DNA from: Streptomyces sp. SM11
GTDB lineage: Bacteria; Actinomycetota; Actinomycetes; Streptomycetales; Streptomycetaceae
Assembly: GCF_002910905.1 (NCBI RefSeq)
Contig: NZ_NEUE01000279.1
Span: 1-40,638, forward strand
DNA length: 40,638 nt
Direction of reading: 5' to 3'
Shown piece by piece: positions 15,195 to 23,383 of the stretch (position 1 is its first letter; each line of letters starts with the position of its first letter). A program made the position numbers and the translations under genes. Under the pieces are notes generated by a model. That model searched no databases. It saw nothing but the letters and a program-made list of their open reading frames with translations, and was not told where the DNA came from.

Positions 15195-15395
15195 ATGGCC
15201 AAGGTGAGCGTCAGTCTGGACGCCGAACTCGTCGTCGAAGTCATGGTGCTCGCGGGAGTCGGAAACCCCCAGGACGCCGTCGAACTCGTGATGCGCGACT
15301 ACATCGCGCGCGGCCACCGAACCGAGGCCCTGGTCGCCGAGCGCGAAGGGGCGGAGCGCGACGTGGAGATCAAGCCCGAGGCGCAGCAGGGCTGA
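15195..15395 (+). CDS. Orphan VapB-like (DUF2191) antitoxin-type protein
   Basis: A 66-aa protein. The N-terminal strand (MAKVSVSLDAELVVEVMVLA) followed by DAVELVMRDYIAR helices resembles the ribbon-helix-helix antitoxin domain of VapB/DUF2191 proteins. The charged C-terminal tail would normally cover a toxin. No PIN-domain (VapC) gene follows: the next gene is a NUDIX hydrolase on the other strand. It may be an orphan antitoxin or a small RHH DNA-binding regulator. Confidence 0.72.
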   Translation: MAKVSVSLDAELVVEVMVLAGVGNPQDAVELVMRDYIARGHRTEALVAEREGAERDVEIKPEAQQG

Positions 15396-15405
15396 CCGCC
15401 CCCCG

Positions 15406-15903
15406 TCATGCGACCGGCTCGCCGTCCTCCAGCTCCACCGCTCCGCCACCGGACGCCAGGACCGCCAGCGCCGCCCGCACCCGGGGGCCGAGCGTGCCCA
15501 GCAGATAGCCGTCCAGATCGGCCGGCGCCACCAGCCTCCAGGAGAGCAGTTCCTCCTCCTGCAGCCGGATCGCCGCCAGCTGGGCGGCGGTGAGCACCCC
15601 GCCGTCGTACAGGTACGCCACGATCGGCGGACGTCCGACGCCCCGCACCCAGTCCACGGCGAGCAGCCGTCCCGGAGCCATGTCGAGGCCGATCTCCTCC
15701 GCCGTCTCGCGCCGGGCGCCCTGCCGGGGGGCCTCACCCGTCTCCGACTCGACCGTCCAGCCGGGCAGCGCCCAGCCCTTGCGGTAGTTCGGCTCGACGA
15801 GCAGGATCCGCCCGTCCGCGTCACGGAAGAGCGAGGCGGCACCGGCCAGGATCCGGGGGAGCCCGGCGATGTACGCGGCGTAGTCGGCATCGGGAGCCGT
15901 CAC
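15406..15903 (-). CDS. NUDIX hydrolase
   Basis: A 165-aa pyrophosphohydrolase. The NUDIX box is GEAPRQGARRETAEEIGL (the E-x7-RE-x2-EE-x-G part is intact), but the segment before it (GWTVESETGE) is two residues longer than the usual GG-x-VE-x-GE. The substrate is unknown (nucleoside diphosphate-X). The start is GTG 15903; TACGCT on the minus strand (15911-15916) ends 7 bases upstream, again suggesting a leaderless mRNA. Confidence 0.9.
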   Translation of the reverse strand: MTAPDADYAAYIAGLPRILAGAASLFRDADGRILLVEPNYRKGWALPGWTVESETGEAPRQGARRETAEEIGLDMAPGRLLAVDWVRGVGRPPIVAYLYDGGVLTAAQLAAIRLQEEELLSWRLVAPADLDGYLLGTLGPRVRAALAVLASGGGAVELEDGEPVA

Positions 15904-16035
15904 GGCCGACAGCGTAGTGGGGCCCGCCCTGCCCTGGGGCCTGTCGCACGGTTGTGGACGGCCATGGGCAGATCAGGGGTCGTGCGGATAGGGTCGGGGC
16001 GGCGCGACTGCCTGTTCGAAAGCAAGGGATGCAAG

Positions 16036-17172
16036 GTGACGGACGGAGCAGATGTGGAGACCGCCCGCGTGCTCGTCGCGGCGGACAAGTTCAAGGGCTC
16101 GCTCACGGCCGTACAGGTCGCGGAGCGGGTGACGGCCGGGCTGCGGCGCGTCGTCCCCGGGGTACGGGTGGAGACCCTGCCGGTCGCGGACGGCGGCGAC
16201 GGCACGGTCGCGGCGGCGGTGGCCGCCGGATTCGAGCGCCGCGAGGCGCGGGTGACCGGCCCCCTCGGGGACCCGGTGACGGCGGCGTACGCGCTGCAAG
16301 GGTCCACCGCCGTGGTGGAGATGGCCGAGGCCTCGGGCCTCCAGCTCCTGCCCGACGGGGTGTTCGCCCCGCTCACGGCCACCACGTACGGCTCGGGCGA
16401 ACTCCTGCGGGCCGCCCTGGAGGCGGGGGCGACGACGATCGTGTTCGGGGTCGGCGGCAGTGCTACGACAGACGGCGGCGCGGGCATGCTCGCCGCCCTA
16501 GGAGCCCGCTTCCTGGGCGCGGACGGCAAGCCCGTCGGCCCCGGTGGCGGCCCGCTCGCGGAGCTGGCCGAGGCCGACCTCTCGGGGCTCGACCCGCGCC
16601 TGGCGGATGTCGACCTGGTGCTGGCCAGCGACGTGGACAACCCGCTGACCGGGCCCAAGGGCGCCCCCGAGGTGTACGGGCGGCAGAAGGGCGCGAGCGA
16701 GGAGGACATCGCGGTCCTCGACGCGGCCCTGACGCGTTTCGCCTCGATTCTGGGGCCGGAGACGGCGGCCCTGCCCGGCGCGGGCGCGGCCGGAGGCATC
16801 GGCTACGGGGCGCTCGTCGCCCTCGGCGCCCGCTTCCGCCCCGGCATCGAGGTCATGCTCGACGTGCTCGGCTTCGCCCCCGCGCTCTCCCGGGCCACCC
16901 TGGTCATCACCGGCGAGGGCTCGCTGGACGAGCAGACGCTGCACGGCAAGGCACCGGCCGGGGTCGCAGCCGCCGCCCGCGCGGCCGGGATCGAGGTCGT
17001 CGCGGTCTGCGGCCGGCTGGCCCTGCCCCCTCAGGCCCTGGAGCAGGCGGGCATCCGCCGCGCCTACGCCCTGGCCGAGCTGGAACCGGACCCGGCGGTG
17101 TCCATGGCCCAGGCCGGGCCGCTGCTGGAGCGGGCGGCGGAGTCGATCGCCCGGGACTTCCTGCTGAGCTGA
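16036..17172 (+). CDS. Glycerate kinase
   Basis: A 378-aa member of the GlxK/GarK glycerate 2-kinase family, which phosphorylates D-glycerate to 2-phosphoglycerate. Family blocks are VLVAADKFKGSLTAVQVAER, LPVADGGDGT, EMAEASGL, FGVGGSATTDGGAGMLAALG, DVDNPLTGPKGA and ITGEGSLDEQTLHGKAP. The start is GTG 16036 with AAGGGA 7 bases upstream; the frame is open upstream but without homology. Glycerate can come from glyoxylate, a product of the ethylmalonyl-CoA operon, but no glyoxylate-converting genes are adjacent. Confidence 0.93.
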   Translation: MTDGADVETARVLVAADKFKGSLTAVQVAERVTAGLRRVVPGVRVETLPVADGGDGTVAAAVAAGFERREARVTGPLGDPVTAAYALQGSTAVVEMAEASGLQLLPDGVFAPLTATTYGSGELLRAALEAGATTIVFGVGGSATTDGGAGMLAALGARFLGADGKPVGPGGGPLAELAEADLSGLDPRLADVDLVLASDVDNPLTGPKGAPEVYGRQKGASEEDIAVLDAALTRFASILGPETAALPGAGAAGGIGYGALVALGARFRPGIEVMLDVLGFAPALSRATLVITGEGSLDEQTLHGKAPAGVAAAARAAGIEVVAVCGRLALPPQALEQAGIRRAYALAELEPDPAVSMAQAGPLLERAAESIARDFLLS

Positions 17173-17195
17173 CGCACGCGCGGAGGCACGGAGAC

Positions 17196-17228
17196 GGGAG
17201 GGGCCCGGGGACCGGGCCGGGTCCCTCC
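17196..17228. terminator. Possible terminator between glycerate kinase and pucR
   Basis: A GC-rich inverted repeat (GGGAGGGGCCCGG against CCGGGCC...TCCCTCC) with a 3-base bulge lies shortly after the glycerate-kinase stop, between convergent genes. The rest of the 210-base spacer holds two imperfect copies of a GGTACG-rich segment. Confidence 0.4.
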
Positions 17229-17383
17229 GGTACGCCGGGTCGGTCCCGTGCCGCGTACCGGGCCCCGCGCCGCACGCCGGGCCTCTCCGGTACGACGGGC
17301 CCCGTGCCGTACGCCGGACCCGGGCGCTCTCCCGCACCCCATGCCTCCCCGCCCCCATCTCCTGCCCCCGCGCACACGGCCGC

Positions 17384-18121
17384 TCACCGCGGCGCGGACG
17401 ACAGCCTCAGCACGTCCAGCGCCAGCACCAGGTCGACCAGCTCGCGCGGCCGTGACAGCGAGCGCCCGGTCAGCCGCTCCAGCCGCCGCAGCCGGTTGAA
17501 CACCGTGTTGCGGTGACATCGCAGCCGTACCGCGGCCCGCCCCACCGAGCCCCCGCACTCCAGCCACGCCTCCAGCGTCCCCACCAGCACCGCGCGCTCC
17601 GCGGGAACCAGCGCCAGCAGCGGACCGAACACCTCCGCGAGGAGCCGGGCGGACAGCTCCGGCCGGCTCACCAGCAGGGCCGTCGGCAGCCGCTCATCGA
17701 GCCGTACGACCTCCCGGGTGCCGGGCGCACACGTCAGCAGCGCCGTGCCCGCGAGCCGCCGTGCCGTACCCAGCTCCGCCAACGAGCCCACCACCGGACT
17801 CATGCCCCCCGGCCCCGCACCGTGCTCCCCGAGCCGTGCCACCGCCCCGGCCGGGCCCGCCGTACCCAGCAGCACCACCGCGACGTCCCCGCCCCCGTCC
17901 CGGTCCTCGTCCCCGGAGCCGCACCAGCACCAGCGTGTCCCGTCCGGGTCCGGGACATCCGCCACCGCGGCCTCCGGCACGGGCGCGCCCAGCACCACCA
18001 CCGCGTAACACCCTCGTTCCGGCAGCCCGAGGCCGCGCGCCGCGCACTCCGCCAGGTCCGCCACGGCCCCGCCCGCCAGCAGCGGGCCGAGCAGCGCCCC
18101 GTACCGCGTCCCACGCCGCAT
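17384..18121 (-). CDS. PucR-type helix-turn-helix transcriptional regulator
   Basis: A 245-aa protein. The C-terminal PucR HTH is clear (LRCHRNTVFNRLRRLERLTG, then a LVDLVLALDVLRL helix). The middle part resembles the GGDEF-like sensor region of PucR/CdaR proteins. The N-terminal sensor domain is missing compared with the common ~400-aa family members. ATG 18121 is supported by GGAG 6 bases upstream; the frame is open further upstream but of poor quality. It is divergent from the ABC operon at 18370 and therefore its probable regulator. Confidence 0.75.
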   Translation of the reverse strand: MRRGTRYGALLGPLLAGGAVADLAECAARGLGLPERGCYAVVVLGAPVPEAAVADVPDPDGTRWCWCGSGDEDRDGGGDVAVVLLGTAGPAGAVARLGEHGAGPGGMSPVVGSLAELGTARRLAGTALLTCAPGTREVVRLDERLPTALLVSRPELSARLLAEVFGPLLALVPAERAVLVGTLEAWLECGGSVGRAAVRLRCHRNTVFNRLRRLERLTGRSLSRPRELVDLVLALDVLRLSSAPR

Positions 18122-18210
18122 CCGCCGCTCCGTCCCCGGGTCCGGGCGCACCTGATGACCGATGAGGATGCCACCGGCCGTGCGACCGGGCGCCCGCCCG
18201 TCACCGCCTC

Positions 18211-18224
18211 TGTGCACGTGCACA
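18211..18224. promoter_or_regulatory. Perfect 14-bp palindrome, candidate operator
   Basis: TGTGCACGTGCACA is a perfect dyad in the 248-base spacer between the divergent pucR and ABC-transporter genes. It is the only perfect palindrome of this size I saw in the spacer and a natural binding site for the PucR-type protein (inference). Confidence 0.5.
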
Positions 18225-18369
18225 ACGAGGCCCTCCGTTCGCTGGTCGTCCGCATCGAGTCGGTCCCGCGCCGTGGACGCGCGTCCCGCCCGGTGCTGGT
18301 CTGTGGCACCACCCCACCAACCAGCACGACAGACGAACACGACACGACAAGGCGGAAGGAGGAGGACGC

Positions 18370-19167
18370 ATGGCAACGCTAGAGATCCGCGCGCTGTCCG
18401 TCGGCTACGGCCCGGTCCGGGCGCTGCGCGACATCTCCGTCGATGTGCCGGACGGCGGGATCACCGCCGTACTCGGCGGCAACGGCGCGGGCAAGACCAC
18501 GCTGCTGCGGGCCGTGTCGCGGACCCTCGGCTTCCACCGCGGGACGGGTACGGGCACCATCCGGTTCGACGGCCGCCCCCTGGAGGGGCTGCGGCCCGCC
18601 CAGGTGGTGGCCGCCGGTGTGGTCCAGGTACCGGAGGGCCGACAGGTCTTCGCCCGGATGACGGTGGCCGACAATCTGCGGGCGGGCGCTCTCGGGGCAC
18701 GCGGCGGGCGCAAGGAGACGAGCGCCGCACTGGCCCGGGTGCACGAGCTGTTCCCGGTGCTCGCCGACCGCGCGCACCAGCGGGCCGGGCTGCTGTCCGG
18801 CGGCGAGCAGCAGATGCTGGCGATGGGCCGCGCCCTGATGGCGGGACCCCGGCTGCTCCTGCTGGACGAGCCCTCGCTCGGCCTCGCCCCGCTGATGGCG
18901 GCGAGGATCGCCGAGACCGTGCAGGAGATCAACGCGAGCGGCACCTCCGTCATGCTCGTCGAGCAGAACGCGGCCATCGCGCTGCGGCTCGCCTCCACGG
19001 CGTACGTCCTCGACGTCGGCGAGGTCGCCCTGTCCGGGCCCGCCGACGAACTCGCCGCGTCCGACGAGGTGCGCCGCCGCTACCTCGGCGTCGTCGACGA
19101 GGACGCGGCGTCGGACGCCGACCCCGCCGCCCGGACCCGCCGCACCCTGAGCAGGTGGTCCGCGTGA
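18370..19167 (+). CDS. livF: Branched-chain-amino-acid-type ABC transporter, ATPase F
   Basis: A 265-aa LivF-class ATPase. It has Walker A GGNGAGKTT, signature LSGGEQQMLAMGRALM, Walker B LLLLDEPSLGLAPLM and the switch His replaced in the LVEQNA motif, as usual for LivF. The C-terminus has an acidic extension. A strong GGAGG lies before the ATG. It is the first gene of a five-gene uptake operon with GTGA/ATGA overlaps; the order F-G-H-M-K (ATPases first, binding protein last) is unusual relative to E. coli. The substrate is undetermined: branched-chain amino acids, amides, urea or purine-related compounds are possible. Confidence 0.93.
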   Translation: MATLEIRALSVGYGPVRALRDISVDVPDGGITAVLGGNGAGKTTLLRAVSRTLGFHRGTGTGTIRFDGRPLEGLRPAQVVAAGVVQVPEGRQVFARMTVADNLRAGALGARGGRKETSAALARVHELFPVLADRAHQRAGLLSGGEQQMLAMGRALMAGPRLLLLDEPSLGLAPLMAARIAETVQEINASGTSVMLVEQNAAIALRLASTAYVLDVGEVALSGPADELAASDEVRRRYLGVVDEDAASDADPAARTRRTLSRWSA

Positions 19168-19964
19168 CCACCACCGCAACGGCCTCCGCGCACAGCACCA
19201 CGGCCGCCCTCGCCGTGCGGGACGTCACCGTCCGCTTCTCGGGGCTCACCGCCCTGGACGGCGTCTCCTTCACCGTCGAACCCGGCAGCGTGCACGCCGT
19301 CATCGGGCCCAACGGCGCGGGCAAGTCCACCTGCTTCAACGTGCTGTCCGGCGTCTACCGCGCCACCTCCGGACACGTCCGTCTCGGCGACACCGAACTC
19401 ACCGGACTCCCTCCGCACGCCATCGCGGACCTCGGGGTCGCACGCACCTTCCAGAACCTGGCGCTGCCCCCGCACGCGACCGTAGCCGACAGTCTCCTGC
19501 TCGGCCGCCACCGGCTGACCCGCTCCGGGTTCGTCGCCACCGGCCTGCGGCTGCCCTCCGCCGCCCGCGAGGAACGGCGCCACCGCGACCGGGTCCGGGA
19601 GATCGCCGCGTTCATCGGCCTGGACAAGGAGTTGGAGCGCCCGGCGGGATCACTGCCGTACGGGCAGCAGAAGCTCGTCGAGCTCGGCCGCGCCCTGTGC
19701 ATGGAGCCGAAGGTCCTGCTGCTGGACGAGCCGATCGCCGGGATGACCGCGGACGAGCGCCGCCGTACCGCCGCCGTCGTGGCCGACGTACGCGACAGCC
19801 TCGGCATCTCCATCGTGCTGGTCGAGCACGACATGGGAGTGGTGATGCGGCTCGCGGACGCGGTGACCGTACTCGACTTCGGACGACGGATCGCCGGGGG
19901 CACTCCCGCCGAGGTCCAGAACGACCCGGCTGTCGTCCAGGCCTACTTGGGAGCACCTCAATGA
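19164..19964 (+). CDS. livG: Branched-chain-amino-acid-type ABC transporter, ATPase G
   Basis: A 266-aa LivG-class ATPase. Walker A is GPNGAGKST. The family-specific stretch GVARTFQNLALPPHATVADS is followed by a variable insert. The signature region is LPYGQQKLVELGRALC, a degenerate form typical of LivG. Walker B is VLLLDEPIAGM, and the switch His is in VLVEHDMGVVM. The GTG start overlaps the livF stop (GTGA), so translation is coupled. It pairs with LivF as the cytoplasmic motor. Confidence 0.93.
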   Translation: MTTTATASAHSTTAALAVRDVTVRFSGLTALDGVSFTVEPGSVHAVIGPNGAGKSTCFNVLSGVYRATSGHVRLGDTELTGLPPHAIADLGVARTFQNLALPPHATVADSLLLGRHRLTRSGFVATGLRLPSAAREERRHRDRVREIAAFIGLDKELERPAGSLPYGQQKLVELGRALCMEPKVLLLDEPIAGMTADERRRTAAVVADVRDSLGISIVLVEHDMGVVMRLADAVTVLDFGRRIAGGTPAEVQNDPAVVQAYLGAPQ

Positions 19965-20851
19965 CCACGTTCGTCGAACTCCTCCTCGGCGGCCTGTCGA
20001 TCGGCTCGGTGTACGCACTCATCGCGCTCGGGTTCGTCGTCATCTTCAAGGCCACCGAGGTCGTCAACTTCGCCCACGCGTCCCTGCTGCTGGCGGGCGG
20101 ATACGTCACCGCCGTGCTCCACGACGACATCGGGTTCTGGCCCGCGCTGCTCGTCGGGATCGCGGGGGCGGCATCCGTCGGGGCGGCCATCGAGTTCTTC
20201 GTGATGCGCCGCTACCGGGGCAGCGACCACAGCGTCCTGGCCATCGTCACCATCGGCGTCGACATCCTCCTGATCACCGAACTCACCCGCCGGATGGGCA
20301 CGGACGTGCTCGCCCTCGGAGACCCCTGGGGCAACGAGGTCGTCTCCATCGGCGGCATCACCCTCGCCCAGACCCGGATCGCCGCGTTCCTCGCCGCCGG
20401 GCTGCTGATCACGGTGTTCCTGCTCGCCTTCCGCTACACCTCGTGGGGCGTGTCGATGCGGGCCGCCGCCGAGAACCCGCAGACGGCGGCGCTCATGGGC
20501 ATCAAGCTGGGACGGGTGTCGCTCGCCGCCTGGGCCGTCGCCGGAGCCCTCGCCGCCGTCGCCGCGCTCTTCCTCACCGTGTTCCCGACCCCGGGCCTCG
20601 AACGCGCCACCTCGCTCGCCGCGCTCAAGGCCTTCCCCGCCGCGATCCTCGGCGGGCTCGACTCCACCACCGGGGCGCTGGCCGGGGGACTCATCGTCGG
20701 TGTCACCGAGTCGCTCGCCACCGGCTACCAGAGCGACCTCTCCTTCCTCGGCCGGGGCATCGGCGACCTGGCGCCCTACCTGGTGATGGTGGCGGTCCTG
20801 CTCATCCGGCCCGCGGGACTCTTCGGCACGAAGGAGCTGGCCCGTGTCTGA
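19961..20851 (+). CDS. livH: Branched-chain-amino-acid-type ABC transporter permease H
   Basis: A 296-aa polytopic inner-membrane permease (about 8 hydrophobic segments) of the LivH type. It has the N-terminal SIGSVYALIALGFVVIFKAT and VVNFAHASLLLAGGYV signatures, and an RAAAENPQTAALMGI loop that contacts the ATPases. Its ATG overlaps the livG stop (ATGA). Confidence 0.93.
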   Translation: MTTFVELLLGGLSIGSVYALIALGFVVIFKATEVVNFAHASLLLAGGYVTAVLHDDIGFWPALLVGIAGAASVGAAIEFFVMRRYRGSDHSVLAIVTIGVDILLITELTRRMGTDVLALGDPWGNEVVSIGGITLAQTRIAAFLAAGLLITVFLLAFRYTSWGVSMRAAAENPQTAALMGIKLGRVSLAAWAVAGALAAVAALFLTVFPTPGLERATSLAALKAFPAAILGGLDSTTGALAGGLIVGVTESLATGYQSDLSFLGRGIGDLAPYLVMVAVLLIRPAGLFGTKELARV

Positions 20852-22058
20852 CACCGCCGAAGCCGCCCCCGCGGCCCCCGCCGCGCCCACCACCGCACCC
20901 ACCCGTGCCCGGGGCGTCACCGAACGGCTGCGCCGGCCCCGTACGTACGCGGTCCTCGCCGGCTCCCTCCTGCTCCTCGTCCTCCCCTTCTACCTGGACC
21001 GCTTCTGGCTCCAGGCCGGACTGTTCGCGATGGCGGCGGCGATCGGCGCCATCGGGCTCAACATGCTCACCGGCGCCACCGGGCAGCTCTCCATGGGCCA
21101 CGCCTTCTTCCTCGCCGTCGGCGCGTACGGCTACTGCGTCCTGGCGGGGGAGAGCAGTACCGAGAACGGGCACACGCTGACCGGACTCGGGCTGCCCACC
21201 TGGCTGGCCGCGATCCTCGCCGTGCTGCTCGCCGGAGCGGCGGGCGGACTGTTCAGCCCCATCGCCGGCCGGCTGCGCGGCGCGTACCTCGGTATCGCGA
21301 CGCTCGCGCTGATCTTCATCGGGCAGCACGTCCTGTTCAACGCGGGCTCGCTGACCGGCGGTTACAACGGCCGGGCCGTACCGCCGCTGTCGCTGTTCGG
21401 CTTCACCTTCGACGACACCGAAGTCGTGGTCGCCGCCGTGCCGTTCGGCTCCTCGGAGAAGCTCTGGTACGCGGGCCTGGCCGCGCTCCTGCTGAGCGCG
21501 CTGTTCGCCCGTGGCGTGCTGCGCGGCCGTCCCGGACGGGCCATGAACGCCATCCGCGACCACCGGATCGCGGCCGGGGTGATGGGCGTGCCGGTGGCCC
21601 GCTACCGGGCCGGCGTCTTCGTCCTGTCCTCGATGTACGCGGGCCTCGCGGGCGTCCTGCTCGCCCTGGTCTTCCAGCGGACCGTGCCCGAGTACTTCGG
21701 CATGATCCTGTCCCTCGAATACCTCGCCATGATCGTCATCGGCGGGCTCGGCAGCGTCGCGGGAGCGGTGATCGGCGCGGCGTTCGTCACCCTGCTCCCG
21801 CAGGTGTTCACGCACTACAGCGACTCCCTGCCGCTGGTCTCCGCCCCCGGTACGGGCGGGCTGGCACCCGGTGAGGCGTCCCGCTATCTGTACGGCGCCG
21901 CGGTGGTCGCGGTGGTCCTGTTCCTGCCCGGCGGCCTCGCCCGCCTCGGCCTCGCACGCACGAGGAAGCCGAAGGCTCCGAAGAAGCCGGGTGTTCCGAA
22001 GCAACCAGCGGCTCCGAAGCAATCAGCGGCTCCGAAGAATCCAGGGGAGAAGTCATGA
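20844..22058 (+). CDS. livM: Branched-chain-amino-acid-type ABC transporter permease M
   Basis: A 404-aa LivM-type permease. The core has GLNMLTGATGQLSMGHAFFL and AIRDHRIAAGVMGV, the ATPase-coupling loop. It begins with an Ala/Pro-rich cytoplasmic stretch (about 25 aa). It ends in a lysine/proline-rich tail of about 33 residues built from APK-x repeats, encoded by short DNA repeats at about 21965-22045. The tail is absent from standard LivM. GTG 20844 overlaps livH by 8 bases. Confidence 0.92.
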   Translation: MSDTAEAAPAAPAAPTTAPTRARGVTERLRRPRTYAVLAGSLLLLVLPFYLDRFWLQAGLFAMAAAIGAIGLNMLTGATGQLSMGHAFFLAVGAYGYCVLAGESSTENGHTLTGLGLPTWLAAILAVLLAGAAGGLFSPIAGRLRGAYLGIATLALIFIGQHVLFNAGSLTGGYNGRAVPPLSLFGFTFDDTEVVVAAVPFGSSEKLWYAGLAALLLSALFARGVLRGRPGRAMNAIRDHRIAAGVMGVPVARYRAGVFVLSSMYAGLAGVLLALVFQRTVPEYFGMILSLEYLAMIVIGGLGSVAGAVIGAAFVTLLPQVFTHYSDSLPLVSAPGTGGLAPGEASRYLYGAAVVAVVLFLPGGLARLGLARTRKPKAPKKPGVPKQPAAPKQSAAPKNPGEKS

Positions 22059-23308
22059 AACTGAGAGTGCTCACGGCCGTGGTCGCGACCCTCGCCGTCA
22101 CCCTCGTCGGGTGCAGCGGCAAGGCGACCGACGGAAAGGCGGACGAGGAGAGCGAGGGCGGGATCAAGACCGGCCCCGGGGTCTCCTCCTCGACGATCTC
22201 CCTCGGCGTGCTGACCGACATGACCGGCGTCTACGCCTCGCTCGGCAAGAGCGTCACCCAGGCGCAGCAGTTGTGGGTCAAGCAGACGAACGAGGAGGGA
22301 GGCATCTGCGACCGGAAGATCGAACTGACGGTCCGCGACCACGGATACGACCCGCAGAAGGCGATCTCCGCGTACACCGAGCTGGAGCCGGAGGTGCTGG
22401 GCTTCGCCCAGTTCATCGGCTCCCCGTTCGTCGCCGCCGTCGAGCAGCGCATCGACGGCCAGGACAAGGGTCTCGTCCTGCCGCAGGCCTGGTCGGCGAA
22501 TCTGCTGGGTTCCCCGTACATCCGGGTCATCGGCGCCACCTACGACGTCGAGACGATCAACCTGATCGACTATCTCCTCGCCGAGAAGCGCATCGCGAAG
22601 GGCGACAAGATCGGTCACGTGTACTTCGAGGGCGACTACGGCGAGAACGCGCTCGTCGGCTCGAAGCACGCGGCGAAGGAGGCCGGTCTCACCGTCGTCG
22701 AGCAGAAGATCAAGCCGACCGACAACGACATGACGGCCCAGGTCGCCGCCCTCAAGCAGGCCGGGGTCAAGGCCGTGGTCGTCAGCGCGGGCCCGCGCCA
22801 GGCGGCATCGCTCGTCGGCGTCGCGGCGGCCACCGGCTTCGACGTCCCGGTCGTCGGCAACAACTCGGCTTTCGCACCGCAGCTGTTGAAGACCCAGGCG
22901 GGCCCCGCCCTGCTCAAGGACTACTACGTCGCCGCCTCCACGCTGCCCGTCGGGGACCCGGGCGACGGCCCCGCCAAGCTCGCCAAGGAGTACGCGGCCC
23001 AGTACCCGAAGGACGTCCTCGACAACGGCGTCGTCGCCGGATACACGGCGGCCTCCCTGTTCGGTGAGGCGCTGTCGAAGGCGTGCGACGACAAGGACCT
23101 CACCCGCGAGGGCATCGACAAGGCGCTGCTCACGATCAAGGGGTACGGGAGCGAGTTCGGGGTGTCGCACGACTTCTCGGACCCGAAGGCGCCGTCCACC
23201 CGGGAGAGCGTCATCATGAAGCCGGACGCCAAGGCCTCCGGCGGACTGAAGGTGGTCCGGCCGGCCGAGGTCGCCGCGGCAGCCGAGTCCTTCACTCCCG
23301 GTTCCTGA
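22055..23308 (+). CDS. livK: ABC transporter substrate-binding lipoprotein K
   Basis: A 417-aa periplasmic-binding-protein-like type I lipoprotein. The signal peptide ends with lipobox LVGC (Cys20), followed by a charged linker and the LivJ/LivK fold (ISLGVLTDMTGVYASLGKSV, YDPQKAISAY, VYFEGDYGENAL, VVVSAGPRQAASLVG). It binds the ligand outside the membrane and delivers it to LivHM. Related proteins include amide/urea and amino-acid binders; no residue pattern here settles the ligand. The ATG overlaps the livM stop. It is the last gene, before a strong terminator. Confidence 0.92.
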   Translation: MKLRVLTAVVATLAVTLVGCSGKATDGKADEESEGGIKTGPGVSSSTISLGVLTDMTGVYASLGKSVTQAQQLWVKQTNEEGGICDRKIELTVRDHGYDPQKAISAYTELEPEVLGFAQFIGSPFVAAVEQRIDGQDKGLVLPQAWSANLLGSPYIRVIGATYDVETINLIDYLLAEKRIAKGDKIGHVYFEGDYGENALVGSKHAAKEAGLTVVEQKIKPTDNDMTAQVAALKQAGVKAVVVSAGPRQAASLVGVAAATGFDVPVVGNNSAFAPQLLKTQAGPALLKDYYVAASTLPVGDPGDGPAKLAKEYAAQYPKDVLDNGVVAGYTAASLFGEALSKACDDKDLTREGIDKALLTIKGYGSEFGVSHDFSDPKAPSTRESVIMKPDAKASGGLKVVRPAEVAAAAESFTPGS

Positions 23309-23326
23309 GCCCCTTCCCAGCTCGGC

Positions 23327-23362
23327 GGAAGGCGTACGGGCGGCCGTGCCCGTACGCCTTCC
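23327..23362 (+). terminator. Terminator of the ABC-transporter operon
   Basis: A perfect 15-bp stem (23327-23341 with 23348-23362, arm GGAAGGCGTACGGGC) with a 6-base loop lies 18 bases after the livK stop. It may also serve the convergent broken gene at 23384. Confidence 0.88.
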
Positions 23363-23383
23363 CGCGCTGAGGGGGCCGACTGG

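Noticed and set aside
15195..15903. VapBC toxin-antitoxin pair
   Set aside because: The neighbouring gene is a NUDIX hydrolase on the opposite strand, not a PIN-domain toxin.
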